Assembly: GCF_030068615.1 (NCBI RefSeq)
Contig: NZ_JASJOC010000019.1
Span: 1 to 43,489 of the forward strand
DNA from: Halostagnicola sp. A-GB9-2
Lineage (GTDB): Archaea; Halobacteriota; Halobacteria; Halobacteriales; Natrialbaceae
Direction of reading: 5' to 3'
Length of the DNA: 43,489 nucleotides
Position numbers and translations under genes: made by a program. Below the pieces are notes generated by a model. The model made no database searches and was not told the DNA's origin. It saw only the letters and a list, made by a program, of their open reading frames with translations. Numbering within the stretch: the first letter of the stretch is position 1; the number at the start of each line of letters is the position of its first letter. Shown here one piece after another: positions 1-7,774 of the stretch.

Positions 1-143
1 CGTCAAACGATTCCATCCCCACGACTGATACGGAATGTCGTACCGGTACACCGACGCAGCCGCTGTTCACGTCGCGGTCGCGCCGGAAACGACCGTCTGA
101 GTTGGAAGCTTCGGTCAGCGTCCTCAGTGCTCGCCAAACCAGT

Positions 144-168
144 ATTGTGCAATACGAGCAAACCTTAT
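144..168 (+). promoter_or_regulatory. Promoter with ATTGnnCAAT palindrome
   Basis: The palindrome ATTGTGCAAT (144-153) lies 9 bases before a TATA-like CCTTAT (163-168). The TATA box is about 28 bases before the ATG at 194, which fits a leaderless transcript. Near-identical arrangements precede the paralogous regulator (4114-4140) and the VKOR gene (minus strand, 2650-2625). I infer an operator read by one or both regulators. Confidence 0.5.
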
Positions 169-193
169 GCCAGTGCGCCGCTTATGTTCGAGT

Positions 194-604
194 ATGACTA
201 TGCAGCCGTCGATAACCGATCAACTGAAACGAGATATAGCCTGTGAAGGGCTGCTCGAATGCTTACACGGACTCAAACCGCTCGACAGAGATTGCTACCG
301 CGTGATGGTCGAGAGCGACGACCCGTTTACCATCGACGAGGTCGCCGACCGGATCGACCGCGAACGCTCGACCGCGTACCGCTCGATCCAGCGGTTGCTG
401 GGACGTGGCCTGCTCGAAAAAGAACAGATCAACTATAATCAGGGTGGCTACTACCACGTCTACTCCCCGACTGATCCCGAGCAGATTGCGACCGACATGC
501 GACACCAACTCAACGACTGGTACGCGAAGATGGGACAGCTCGTCCAGGAGTTCGAGGACAAATACGACTCCATCGACGAACCGACGCCAGATGAGGCGTT
601 CTGA
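194..604 (+). CDS. Short TrmB-type HTH regulator with three cysteines (OxsR-like), copy 1
   Basis: This is a cytoplasmic DNA-binding regulator of about 136 residues. The central winged helix (roughly residues 39-80, TIDEVADRIDRERSTAYRSI) matches the TrmB HTH family. The C-terminal part (DWYAKMGQLVQEFEDKY) looks like a dimerising helix, and there is no sugar-binding TrmB domain. It has only three cysteines (C17, C23, C34), all before the HTH. All three recur in the paralogue at 4171-4575, which suggests thiol- or metal-based sensing. As I recall, Haloferax volcanii OxsR is a thiol-based TrmB-family regulator of this kind. I chose the ATG at 194 over the one at 167 because the TATA box at 163-168 places transcription start there. 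The next gene begins 9 bases after the stop, so they may be co-transcribed. Family certain, ligand inferred. Confidence 0.85.
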   Translation: MTMQPSITDQLKRDIACEGLLECLHGLKPLDRDCYRVMVESDDPFTIDEVADRIDRERSTAYRSIQRLLGRGLLEKEQINYNQGGYYHVYSPTDPEQIATDMRHQLNDWYAKMGQLVQEFEDKYDSIDEPTPDEAF

Positions 605-612
605 CTGACTCC

Positions 613-1866
613 ATGTCCAGTCGCGAACGTCCGCTTAAAATTCCTCGGGAACGGCTGGTCAAGACGACGTTCGACCTCGTCTCCTTCGACACGTCGAATC
701 CCCCAGGCGACACCCGCGAAATCGTCGACTGGATCGAATCGACAACCACCGATCTCGGTCTCGAAACCGAACGGATAGCAACCGATCCGACGAAACCGAA
801 CCTGCTGGCGACGCTACCTGGTGAACGATCGACGACCCTGCTGTTCAGCGGACACCTCGACACGGTTCCGTACGATCCCGACGGCTGGTCGTACGACCCA
901 CTTGGTGAGCGCGTCGGTAATCGCCTCTACGGGAGAGGGACGACGGACATGAAGGGCGGGGTGGCCGCGATGCTCGAACTCGCCCGTGCCTTCGCCGTGG
1001 CCGATCGACGCCCACCCGTGACACTCGAGTTTGCGTTCGTCAGCGACGAGGAAGTTGCCGGCGACGCTGGACTGCAGACGATACTCGACGCGGATCGGCT
1101 CGCGGCCGACGCCTGCGTGATCGGCGAACCGACTGGCCCACTGAATGCCCCGTCGATCACCGTCGCCGACAAGGGCAGCCTCTGGTTGACGCTCGAGGAT
1201 ACCGGTGAAGCGGCCCACGGCTCGCGGCCGATGCTCGGCACTAACGCGATTGATGCGCTCTGGGACGCCCTCGAGCTGATTCGGGCGCGACTCGAGGCCT
1301 ATCACATCGCAGTTCCCGAACCGGTTGCGCCGATTCTCGAGGAGTCAATCGACTACTACGGAACGTCGATGGACGAGGACGTCGCTCGGCGCCTATTCGA
1401 CCGGCCGACCGTCAATCTCGGGACAATCGAGGGCGGGGAAGCCGTCAACAGCGTCCCCCGATTTGCCAGCGCAGAACTCGACGTGCGGCTTCCGGCAGGC
1501 GTCGACACGGAGGCCATGCTCGAGAACGTCAGGGAGTGGCTCCGCGAGAACGAGGGCGAGACCGTCTCGATCGCCGACGTCAGCTGGAGCGTTGGAACGT
1601 ACGAAGCGCCCGAGTCACCGCTCGTGGACGCAACGACGGCTGCAGCGACTGCAGTTCTCGACGGCCGAGTCTATCGACGTAGCGCGACCGGCGGTGGCGA
1701 TGCGAAGCGACTCCGCAACGCTGGGGTTCCGACTGTCGAGTTCGCCGTTGGAACCGATACAGTCCATGCCTGCGACGAATACACGACGGTCGAGGCGCTC
1801 GAGACGACGGCAGCGGTGTACGCACAGCTCCCGGACGCGTTCGCACGTCGATACGCAGGCGAGTAA
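613..1866 (+). CDS. M20-family metallo-deacylase/peptidase (ArgE/DapE-like)
   Basis: This 417-residue cytoplasmic zinc amidohydrolase belongs to the M20 family (ArgE, DapE, CPG2). Zinc and catalytic residues are visible: H81 and D83 in GHLDTVP, D112 in GRGTTDMKGG, E146/E147 in SDEEVAG, E172 in GEPTG, and a final His in GTDTVHACDEY. Length is normal, with the lid domain between about residues 185 and 295. The substrate cannot be read from sequence; N-acyl amino acids, succinyl-diaminopimelate or dipeptides are all possible. It starts 9 bases after the upstream regulator, probably as part of the same transcript. A cysteine-conjugate deacylase would fit the thiol theme of the neighbours, but that is speculation. 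Confidence 0.85.
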   Translation: MSSRERPLKIPRERLVKTTFDLVSFDTSNPPGDTREIVDWIESTTTDLGLETERIATDPTKPNLLATLPGERSTTLLFSGHLDTVPYDPDGWSYDPLGERVGNRLYGRGTTDMKGGVAAMLELARAFAVADRRPPVTLEFAFVSDEEVAGDAGLQTILDADRLAADACVIGEPTGPLNAPSITVADKGSLWLTLEDTGEAAHGSRPMLGTNAIDALWDALELIRARLEAYHIAVPEPVAPILEESIDYYGTSMDEDVARRLFDRPTVNLGTIEGGEAVNSVPRFASAELDVRLPAGVDTEAMLENVREWLRENEGETVSIADVSWSVGTYEAPESPLVDATTAAATAVLDGRVYRRSATGGGDAKRLRNAGVPTVEFAVGTDTVHACDEYTTVEALETTAAVYAQLPDAFARRYAGE

Positions 1867-1963
1867 CTCACTTTTGTTGGTTGAACACTCCTATTTTCGG
1901 ATCTCGTTACAAGAGCGCTTCACCCTGAGCCCAGTGGGTTGGGAAACTCGCGCTGCCTTTCGT

Positions 1964-2599
1964 TTAGACGAATGGGACGGCTTCTGGCAGCGGGAGCAGG
2001 GGCACCATGAACAGATCTACGATGGTGACCAGTCCCATCAGGACCGGGACAAGGACGACTGCGTAGTTCGTCTGCTCGAGGACGCGACCGAGGTCGCTAC
2101 CCATGCTGGACAACGACGGGGTCGTGCTCTGGCGGACGATCACCAGTTCGAGAGCGAACAGGACGACCGTCGCCGCGGCGGACACCATGCAGAACGGGCA
2201 GATTTCGCCGATGACGCCCAGCTGCAGGTAGACGAAGTATGTCGAGAACACGACGCCGCTCGCCGTGATCGGCGTTAGGATCTTGATGAGCAGCGGGTGC
2301 CGGGTGTCGAACCACCAGAGGGCGAGCCCGATCGTCGTCAGGTAGTAGAATCCGCCCAGCGTCGCGAGCGGGATTCCGAAGACGTACGCCCACGGGCTGG
2401 TAATCACTTCGATACTTCCTTGAACCGGTGCATCGGCTGGGATTGCGGGAATCGAGAACAGATGGATCGCTGTCAGAATGACTGTGACGAACCAGCCGAG
2501 AATCGCGACGAACGCGAATAGGCCAAATAGCGTCGTTACTCGTGGTGAGTACTCCCACTCGTAGTCGAACGCCATCGGCGATTGTGTTTCGGCCGACAT
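1964..2599 (-). CDS. Vitamin K epoxide reductase (VKOR)-family membrane protein
   Basis: This is an integral membrane protein of about 211 residues with four or five predicted membrane segments. It carries the VKOR active-site pair CPFC (C134, C137) in GEICPFCMVSAA. VKOR homologues pass electrons between quinones and thiols and help form disulfides in exported proteins. The FGIPLATLGG stretch is the usual VKOR signature after the first helix. The loop before it (PADAPVQGSIEVITSPWAY) lacks the two shuttle cysteines normally found there. I prefer the start MSAETQSP at 2599 over 2650: on this strand the box near 2625-2632 fits a leaderless transcript from 2599, and 2600-2650 holds the shared TTGAGCAATA element. 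A redox role beside cysteine-bearing regulators is plausible. Confidence 0.8.
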   Translation of the reverse strand: MSAETQSPMAFDYEWEYSPRVTTLFGLFAFVAILGWFVTVILTAIHLFSIPAIPADAPVQGSIEVITSPWAYVFGIPLATLGGFYYLTTIGLALWWFDTRHPLLIKILTPITASGVVFSTYFVYLQLGVIGEICPFCMVSAAATVVLFALELVIVRQSTTPSLSSMGSDLGRVLEQTNYAVVLVPVLMGLVTIVDLFMVPLLPLPEAVPFV

Positions 2600-2621
2600 A
2601 CAATACTGCGTTGGCAGAGCT

Positions 2622-2650
2622 GGTGCAAATGTATTGTGTGTATTGCTCAA
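2622..2650 (-). promoter_or_regulatory. VKOR promoter with shared TTGnGCAATA element
   Basis: Read on the minus strand, TTGAGCAATA (2650-2641) precedes an AT-rich box (ACATTTGC, about 2632-2625) by 11 bases. The box is about 26 bases before the ATG at 2599. Element and spacing match the two regulator promoters at 145-168 and 4114-4140. Confidence 0.45.
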
Positions 2651-2824
2651 TTCTATAGAAAAGTATTCGAGGCGAATGCTGGCGAAGTCAGTATTCGAAC
2701 TGTATCGGGAATCTTGTAGTACGGGAATCTTTTCAATTCAACAGTACAGTCGCTAAAATCCACTTATACAATATTTGGTTTCGACTATCGTAGCTACCGT
2801 TGTTGATCGCCCCAGGATCTAATA

Positions 2825-2850
2825 TTGTGTGTTAATCCCAAAACTATTAT
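2825..2850 (+). promoter_or_regulatory. Aminotransferase promoter
   Basis: A TATA-like CTATTAT (2844-2850) follows TTGTGTGTTA (2825-2834) at the same spacing as in the copy-2 regulator promoter. The upstream element matches the TTGnGCAATA consensus only partly. A transcript starting 25-27 bases downstream would begin at about 2874, exactly at the ATG of a short upstream reading frame. Confidence 0.35.
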
Positions 2851-2873
2851 GTGGGTAACACCTTCGTTTTGAC

Positions 2874-2909
2874 ATGGGCGTATCTACAATGGGGTTGATC
2901 CGATGCTAA
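2874..2909 (+). other. Possible leaderless upstream mini-ORF
   Basis: ATG at 2874 opens an 11-codon frame (MGVSTMGLIRC) that ends with TAA at 2907-2909. It overlaps the aminotransferase start codon (2903) in another frame. The TATA box at 2844-2850 predicts a transcript beginning on this ATG. It could couple or limit translation of the next gene. No homology is visible, so this is inference from position. Confidence 0.3.
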
Positions 2910-4021
2910 CCCCGACAGAGCTCCGAGCCGACATTCCTGCACTGCAGGAGGCCACATATCTGAACTATGGTGCACACGGACCGAGTCCGAAGTACGTAGT
3001 CGAGGCCGCTACGGACTTCGTTCAACGCCACGAGTACGACGTGCCTGCTTCGGCTGACCCCTACGAAACGGCGTTTGGCGAGTTTGATGAAACGAGGAGC
3101 CAGGTCGCGTCATTTGTTGGCGCACAACCAGACGAGATCGCCCTTACAGAGAGTACGTCCGCCGGAATCAACGCGATCGCCGGCGCGATCGACTGGCAAC
3201 CCGGCGACGTCGTGGTCCGTACCGACCTTGAGCACCCGGCCGGGATTCTTCCCTGGAAGCGTCTCGAGCGTGAGGGCGTTGAGGTTCGAACCGTCGAGAC
3301 CAGTGGTGGCCGACTCGACCACGAGGCGTACATCGAGGCAGTCGCTGATGCGAGACTCGTTTCGTTTAGCGCCGTCACCTGGACTCACGGGACGAAACTC
3401 CAGGTGTCGGAACTCGTCGACATCGCGCACGATGCGGGCGCACTCACGCTTATCGACGCCGTTCAGGTACCGGGACAGCTGCCGATGGACGTCGCCGAGT
3501 GGGGCGCAGACATCGTCGCCGCCGCTGGCCACAAGTGGCTGCTCGGACTTTGGGGCAGTGGCTTTCTGTACGTCGATGCCGACGTCGCCGACCGGCTCGA
3601 ACCGCGTGCGGTCGGCTACCGGAGCGTCGACACGCCTACGGCGGCCGAACCAGTGTTCGCCGCGGGTGCTCGTCGCTTCGAGATCGGATCTGCGAATCCA
3701 GCCCCACACGTTGCGCTGCGAGAGGCCATCCACACTGTGTCGGACGTCGGTCTCGATACTATCGAACGCCGAATCCGTGACCTCTCCGGTCGACTCGCGT
3801 CGGGCGTCCCCGAGGACCGTCTACTCAGTCCCGCATCTCCCGAGTCGGGCCTCGTAACGATTGACGTCGATGCACCCGACGAAACCGTTAGCCGCCTCAG
3901 TGACGAGGGGATCGTCGTCCGGGCGCTTCCGTCTCCGAACGCAATTCGAGTCTCGGTTCACGCTGTCAACACCGCTGCCGAAATCGACGCGCTTCTCGAC
4001 CTGCTTGCCGACGATTGGTAA
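2903..4021 (+). CDS. Aminotransferase class V (cysteine-desulfurase-like) PLP enzyme
   Basis: This is a 372-residue fold-type I PLP enzyme of the class V/SufS-like group. The N-terminus YLNYGAHGPSP and the phosphate-pocket region TSAGINAIAG (after residue 70) are typical. The PLP Schiff-base lysine is K211 in AAGHKWLLG, and D181/H-type contacts appear in LIDAVQ. I see no catalytic cysteine loop near the C-terminus, so it may be an isopenicillin N-epimerase-like or other class V enzyme rather than a true cysteine desulfurase. The ATG at 2903 is used because two earlier ATGs (2874, 2889) are in a frame that stops at 2909. It is transcribed away from the VKOR gene, and both promoters share an element. 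Confidence 0.82.
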   Translation: MLTPTELRADIPALQEATYLNYGAHGPSPKYVVEAATDFVQRHEYDVPASADPYETAFGEFDETRSQVASFVGAQPDEIALTESTSAGINAIAGAIDWQPGDVVVRTDLEHPAGILPWKRLEREGVEVRTVETSGGRLDHEAYIEAVADARLVSFSAVTWTHGTKLQVSELVDIAHDAGALTLIDAVQVPGQLPMDVAEWGADIVAAAGHKWLLGLWGSGFLYVDADVADRLEPRAVGYRSVDTPTAAEPVFAAGARRFEIGSANPAPHVALREAIHTVSDVGLDTIERRIRDLSGRLASGVPEDRLLSPASPESGLVTIDVDAPDETVSRLSDEGIVVRALPSPNAIRVSVHAVNTAAEIDALLDLLADDW

Positions 4022-4113
4022 CAGTCACTATCGGATGTCCAAGCAACGATGCCACGGTTTGACCGTTGGATCCAACCGTGGGTCTCAAACGCTAGATCCG
4101 GCGCTCATCGAAC

Positions 4114-4140
4114 TTGCGCAATATTCACACAACCCTTATA
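4114..4140 (+). promoter_or_regulatory. Promoter of regulator copy 2 with TTGCGCAATA element
   Basis: TTGCGCAATA (4114-4123), whose core TTGCGCAA is a perfect palindrome, precedes CCCTTATA (4133-4140). The ATG lies at 4171. The arrangement is the same as in front of copy 1, which suggests auto- or cross-regulation by the two paralogues. Confidence 0.5.
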
Positions 4141-4170
4141 CCTGCACGGTCTCTACTTCAAAACAGAATA

Positions 4171-4575
4171 ATGGCTAATTCGATGGCAGAACAACTCCAG
4201 CAGGACATGGAATGTGAGGGATTGCTAGAGTGTATTCACGGTCTCAAGCAACTTGATAAGGACTGCTTTCGGGTGATGGTCGAAAGCGACGAACCACTGA
4301 CGATCGACGAGGTTGCGGAGGGCGTCGACCGTGAGCGATCGACCGCCTACCGCTCGATCCAGCGGCTGCTCCAGTCCGGATTTATCCAGAAAGAACAGAT
4401 CAACTACGATCAGGGCGGCTACTACCACGTCTACTACCCGACGGATCCGTCCCAGATCGCCGACGATATGCAGCGAAAGCTTAACGACTGGTACGCGAAG
4501 ATGGGCCAGCTCATCCAGGAGTTCGAGGACAAGTACGAGAGCGTCGACGAGAGTGCTGCGGTTGCCGAAACCTAA
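4171..4575 (+). CDS. Short TrmB-type HTH regulator with three cysteines, copy 2
   Basis: This regulator of about 134 residues is a close paralogue of the one at 194-604. Most residues of the winged helix and of the C-terminal helix (LNDWYAKMGQLIQEFEDKYES) are identical. Its only cysteines (C15, C21, C32 in CEGLLEC and LDKDC) sit at equivalent positions. The start MANSMAEQ at 4171 is set by the TATA box at 4133-4140; an upstream ATG at 4114 would lie inside the promoter. It is probably a cytoplasmic redox- or metal-responsive repressor/activator. Two near-identical regulators around one small locus suggest a local duplication. Confidence 0.85.
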   Translation: MANSMAEQLQQDMECEGLLECIHGLKQLDKDCFRVMVESDEPLTIDEVAEGVDRERSTAYRSIQRLLQSGFIQKEQINYDQGGYYHVYYPTDPSQIADDMQRKLNDWYAKMGQLIQEFEDKYESVDESAAVAET

Positions 4576-5252
4576 GCGAACGCTCCCGGCTGACCAATTT
4601 GAACTCGTCAGCCCGTCCGACCTGCGCTCGGTTCCGCGCTCGTTTTCCCATTCGTCACCCTCGTCACCCGCGGTTGCTATTCGTCACCCGCGGTTGCTAT
4701 TCGTCACCCACTCGCTCACTGAGACCGACCGCTGACCGTCGGTTCCGGTGCAGCCGTCGTATTCCGCCCGTATCGGATTCCTCGAGCAAGGGCCGGGCGG
4801 TCTACCTGCGGAAACCACGACTTTGAATTGCTTAAAGATAGCAATACTGTGGCCCTTAGCCGACAAGAGCGCTGCAATAGTCTGGCAGGGGTGTAGCCTC
4901 TTCTCGAAACGTACCCGATTAATTCGTTCGCGACGCCGACTCGAGGGAGAGGCAAACCGACAATCTCTCCGTCCGTATCGTCGGTACCCACGATCGGAGA
5001 CGCCCGATTTCGTGTTCCTACTCATCATGGAAGAAGGCAAACGGGTGATTGAAACCGGGGCGAAACTGGTACCTATACATGGCTAACACCGGAGGGACAA
5101 AGGCTGACAACTAGCCAGTCCACTCACACCCTAGTTTTTGGAACGGTGTATAACGATCAAAGTAATAACATCTATTCTATTTAGACACCTACAATAATCG
5201 ATATACGAACATTAGTTCCGCTAGTCTACAAGTAATTCTCTGAGTAGTTCAG
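4576..5252. other. Gene-poor stretch
   Basis: No convincing gene is seen. It holds a 20-bp tandem repeat (4661-4709) and a GC-poor region from about 5100. The repeat ATTGC-N9-GCAAT (4827-4845) is followed by GCAATACTGTGGCCCTTAG, which recalls the regulator promoter element, but no good start codon follows at promoter distance. A 112-codon open frame (4748-5086) lacks recognisable features. Confidence 0.4.
4661..4709. repeat. Tandem 20-bp repeat, 2.4 copies
   Basis: TCGTCACCCGCGGTTGCTAT occurs exactly twice (4661-4680, 4681-4700), followed by the first nine bases of a third copy (4701-4709). Partial copies of CGTCACCC also occur just upstream (4652-4660). It is intergenic, downstream of the regulator gene. 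Confidence 0.9.
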
Positions 5253-5781
5253 TTGAAGAATTCATACACATCAGTTCTCATACCTTCACCTACTGTGTCA
5301 CACGAATTGACCCCAACGCTAGACGACAATGCTCCCGCGGTGGCGGGAGCAATCGTCTATCATGCGAAGATACTTTGTAATAATGTTGATGAACTTTGCC
5401 GGCTGCTCAACCGGGTCTCGATTCCAGTTGCTGAACTCACCGATACCTGCGACCAGAACAGAGCAGTCTTTAGCACCGAGTCGATGGCACGGCTCTACAT
5501 CTACCAGACGATCCATGACCTCACACAGTGCGAACTTGCAGATCGCCTTGCAAACCGACCAGCACTCCTGAAGGGTTTTGGGATGACCAGACCACCGAGC
5601 CAGCAGAACATCTCGTATGCGGCTGTTCACGTTCACCTTCGCAGCACTGTTGTACAACCTCTGGCGACTCACGGATTATCTGGTGAAAGTCGGGATGGGC
5701 CGTGATATTCGCTCCCCACCAGTCGTGACCGCCAGGACGTTCGTCCGGGCGGTCGGACAATATCTCCGCGAGGGTGGCTAA
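5253..5781 (+). pseudogene. Transposase relic, N- and C-terminal ends joined by internal deletion
   Basis: The frame starting at 5253 gives a transposase-like N-terminal helical domain (MARLYIYQTIHDLTQCELADRL, then KGFGMTRPPSQQNISYA). It stops resembling a transposase at about 5619. From 5617 a +1 frame reads MRLFTFTFAALLYNLWRLTDYL and continues to a stop at 5779-5781, which looks like the C-terminus of a haloarchaeal IS4/IS5-type DDE transposase. The catalytic middle, probably several hundred codons, is missing. The element cannot move by itself. I could not identify terminal inverted repeats or a target duplication, so the outer limits are uncertain. A hairpin (5330-5351, stem TGCTCCCGC) lies inside the N-terminal part. 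Confidence 0.65.
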
Positions 5782-6423
5782 AACTGCGGTCACGCTCTGC
5801 AGGCCGCTTGTGGAGAGCCGCAGCACTCGTACTCTCCGCTGGATCTTGCGTGGTGAGTCGTCGTTTACTGCATATCACCAGTCGTCGGTGAACTACACCA
5901 GCCGGTCCAGATACAAATGTCTCAAATCGGACTACCTTCTCTCCGATCTCGTTTGTAGCGGTGTTAGATCCCGAAAACGTGGATGATGGGCACGTAGAAT
6001 ATAATCGCTTGGATTGGCCGGGTTATGGATCTAACAGAATTTTTATCAGTGCGGCTTTCGCGAACCCGCCTCTTCGAACGTGAGCCGTTTTCTCGAGAAA
6101 CAGGCGTTCGTTGGCTCCCAGCCAGCTCGTCGCATGATCTTGAGAACATCGCCTGGCCGGTCCCGTGGTTATCGTCGAAGTTGCAGAATTCGGAAGATGG
6201 ATTCCGACAAACCACTAGATATCATATGTGTATTTGAAGTAACCGTCGGACAGTACGACGCGATCTATCGATCGATGAAACGGACGGAGAGTTCCGTTTC
6301 GAGACCGGAACCTTCGGTTGTAGGTAGACACTCGCTGACTCGTTTTGGACTCGAACTACACTTAAACACCTGCAGTATTCATCACATATCCTCATGCTTG
6401 TGCATGGTGAGATAACATATACC
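5782..6423. other. Gene-poor stretch downstream of the transposase relic
   Basis: No gene can be supported. Short open frames (6025-6237, 6080-6415) have no recognisable domains. The palindrome TTTCTCGAGAAA (6089-6100) and an AT-rich box (ATTTTTATC, near 6040) are present. The stretch is probably decayed insertion-sequence DNA plus the promoter of the next gene; a CTTAAAC box lies near 6361-6367. Confidence 0.35.
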
Positions 6424-7404
6424 ATGGATGTCGGCAATACCCTTCAGAACCTGGGTCTCTTTCTCGAGGAATTCGACGAGGAGGTCGGCACCATAACGAG
6501 CGTCGAATTCGCCGATCGACTCGATCCGGAAACGAGGCCGACCGCCGAGGTCGAACTGACGGTACCGTCGTTATCGAGCCAACAGTGGACGCCGCTCGGC
6601 CCCGACAACGTAACCGCCGACGACGACGGCCGACTCCAGTTCACCCTGGAGTCGGTACCGTTCGTTCCGACGACCAATCCGGATTTCGAGGTCGATCCGA
6701 CGAGCGTGACGATCGACGACGGGTCGATAACGATCGCGCTCAGTGTCTCCGTCGCTACCGAGGATAACGAGACCGGCGGCGCTACTTTTGAAACGGACGA
6801 ACGGAACTCGAGTCCGCCTGCGGTTTCCGACGACACCGACGACACGGCGACTGACGATCGAGAACGGAACGTGCCGCCGTTCAGAGACCCGGAGCTGCTC
6901 ACGGAGGTGTACGAATCCTGTGACACGTTCACGGAAATGAGCGAGGTTATCGAGATGGACGTCACCGCAGAGACGGTCAGACGGTATATGATCGATTACG
7001 ATATCCACGAGCCGAACTCGCATACCGACGGAACCGAGGACGGCGACTCGGGCGGGCGTCCCCAGATCGACAGCGATTCGGATGCGTCGGCACGGAGTCC
7101 CTCCGACGACCGGTCGGCCGACGGTTCAGAACACACGCAGTCGTCGCCGGTCGTTCTCACCGACGGAATTGGGCTTCCCGAGGATGTTACCGCTGAAACA
7201 CTCGTCGAGACGGTGTCGCGGTCGAATACGATCTACGAAGCCAAACAGGATCTCGGACTGGATCGAGACGAGACGCTCGAGCTGTTACGCCAACTCGACC
7301 TCGTCGACCTCGTGGTGGGTCGCGTTGCCAACGAGTCCGAGCGCAGGATCGGCCGCGAAGAGATCGTCGACCGCCTCCGCGAAGCCTCCGTTCCACAGTC
7401 CTAA
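6424..7404 (+). CDS. Uncharacterised acidic protein with two HTH-like modules
   Basis: About 326 residues, with no family I can name. The N-terminal 120 residues are predicted beta-rich (alternating hydrophobics, e.g. PTAEVELTVPSL). A helix-turn-helix-like module follows (about residues 150-192, LLTEVYESCDTFTEMSEVIE then TAETVRRYMIDY). After a low-complexity Asp/Ser linker comes a second, related module (about 245-290, AETLVETVSRSNTIYEAKQD then RDETLELLRQLDL). The repeated pattern suggests DNA or protein binding. The start may be 6394 (MLVHGEITYT-), which fits the CTTAAAC box better; 6424 has a GGTGA 14 bases upstream. It lies between insertion-sequence debris and the one-carbon block. Confidence 0.65.
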   Translation: MDVGNTLQNLGLFLEEFDEEVGTITSVEFADRLDPETRPTAEVELTVPSLSSQQWTPLGPDNVTADDDGRLQFTLESVPFVPTTNPDFEVDPTSVTIDDGSITIALSVSVATEDNETGGATFETDERNSSPPAVSDDTDDTATDDRERNVPPFRDPELLTEVYESCDTFTEMSEVIEMDVTAETVRRYMIDYDIHEPNSHTDGTEDGDSGGRPQIDSDSDASARSPSDDRSADGSEHTQSSPVVLTDGIGLPEDVTAETLVETVSRSNTIYEAKQDLGLDRDETLELLRQLDLVDLVVGRVANESERRIGREEIVDRLREASVPQS

Positions 7405-7774
7405 CGAATAGGGTCGGCCCTCGAGAACGATCGCACAGTTCGTGACGGGACGCCAGTCTCGGCGGTCGACAACCGACATCCGCGGGGAATCGAGTTCGAC
7501 CCGGAAACGAGACTGCTCGGTTCGGAGATCACGAGGGAGAGAGGGGTCGTGTTAGACGCCCGAAGGTCGACGGTAGACGACGTGACATCCGCGTGGCGCG
7601 AGCGGTGGTTTTTCCCGGACCTCGTCGGGCTCCGAAGATCGCGAGGCGGTCAAGTACCTGACAGCACGCGCGAGTCGAGGCGGTGCTCGACGACAATTGT
7701 CAGTAGTGAACATTCGTTAGGGTATTCCATACCATTCCAGAATTTTTAATCCGATCGAGGCCCACTGTTCGAAT
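7405..7774. other. Intergenic stretch with a possible decayed reading frame
   Basis: After the TAA at 7402-7404 the same frame stays open to 7749 with plausible amino-acid content (for example IEFDPETRLLGSEITRERG). It may be a former C-terminal extension or a relic. GGTA-N5-TACC (7721-7733) and the TATA-like AATTTTTAAT (7741-7750) form the promoter of the small gene at 7775. Confidence 0.3.

Noticed and set aside
1-193. End of a preceding gene at the window start
   Set aside because: All frames on the plus strand are short or unlike protein, and I saw no domain. Only the promoter of the first regulator is supported.
4661-4709. Possible CRISPR array
   Set aside because: The units are directly adjacent with no unique spacers and there are only about two copies. 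No cas genes are present in the window.
5330-5351. Hairpin TGCTCCCGC-GGTG-GCGGGAGCA as terminator or recombination site
   Set aside because: It lies inside the transposase-derived coding frame, has no T-run after it, and no second copy was seen.
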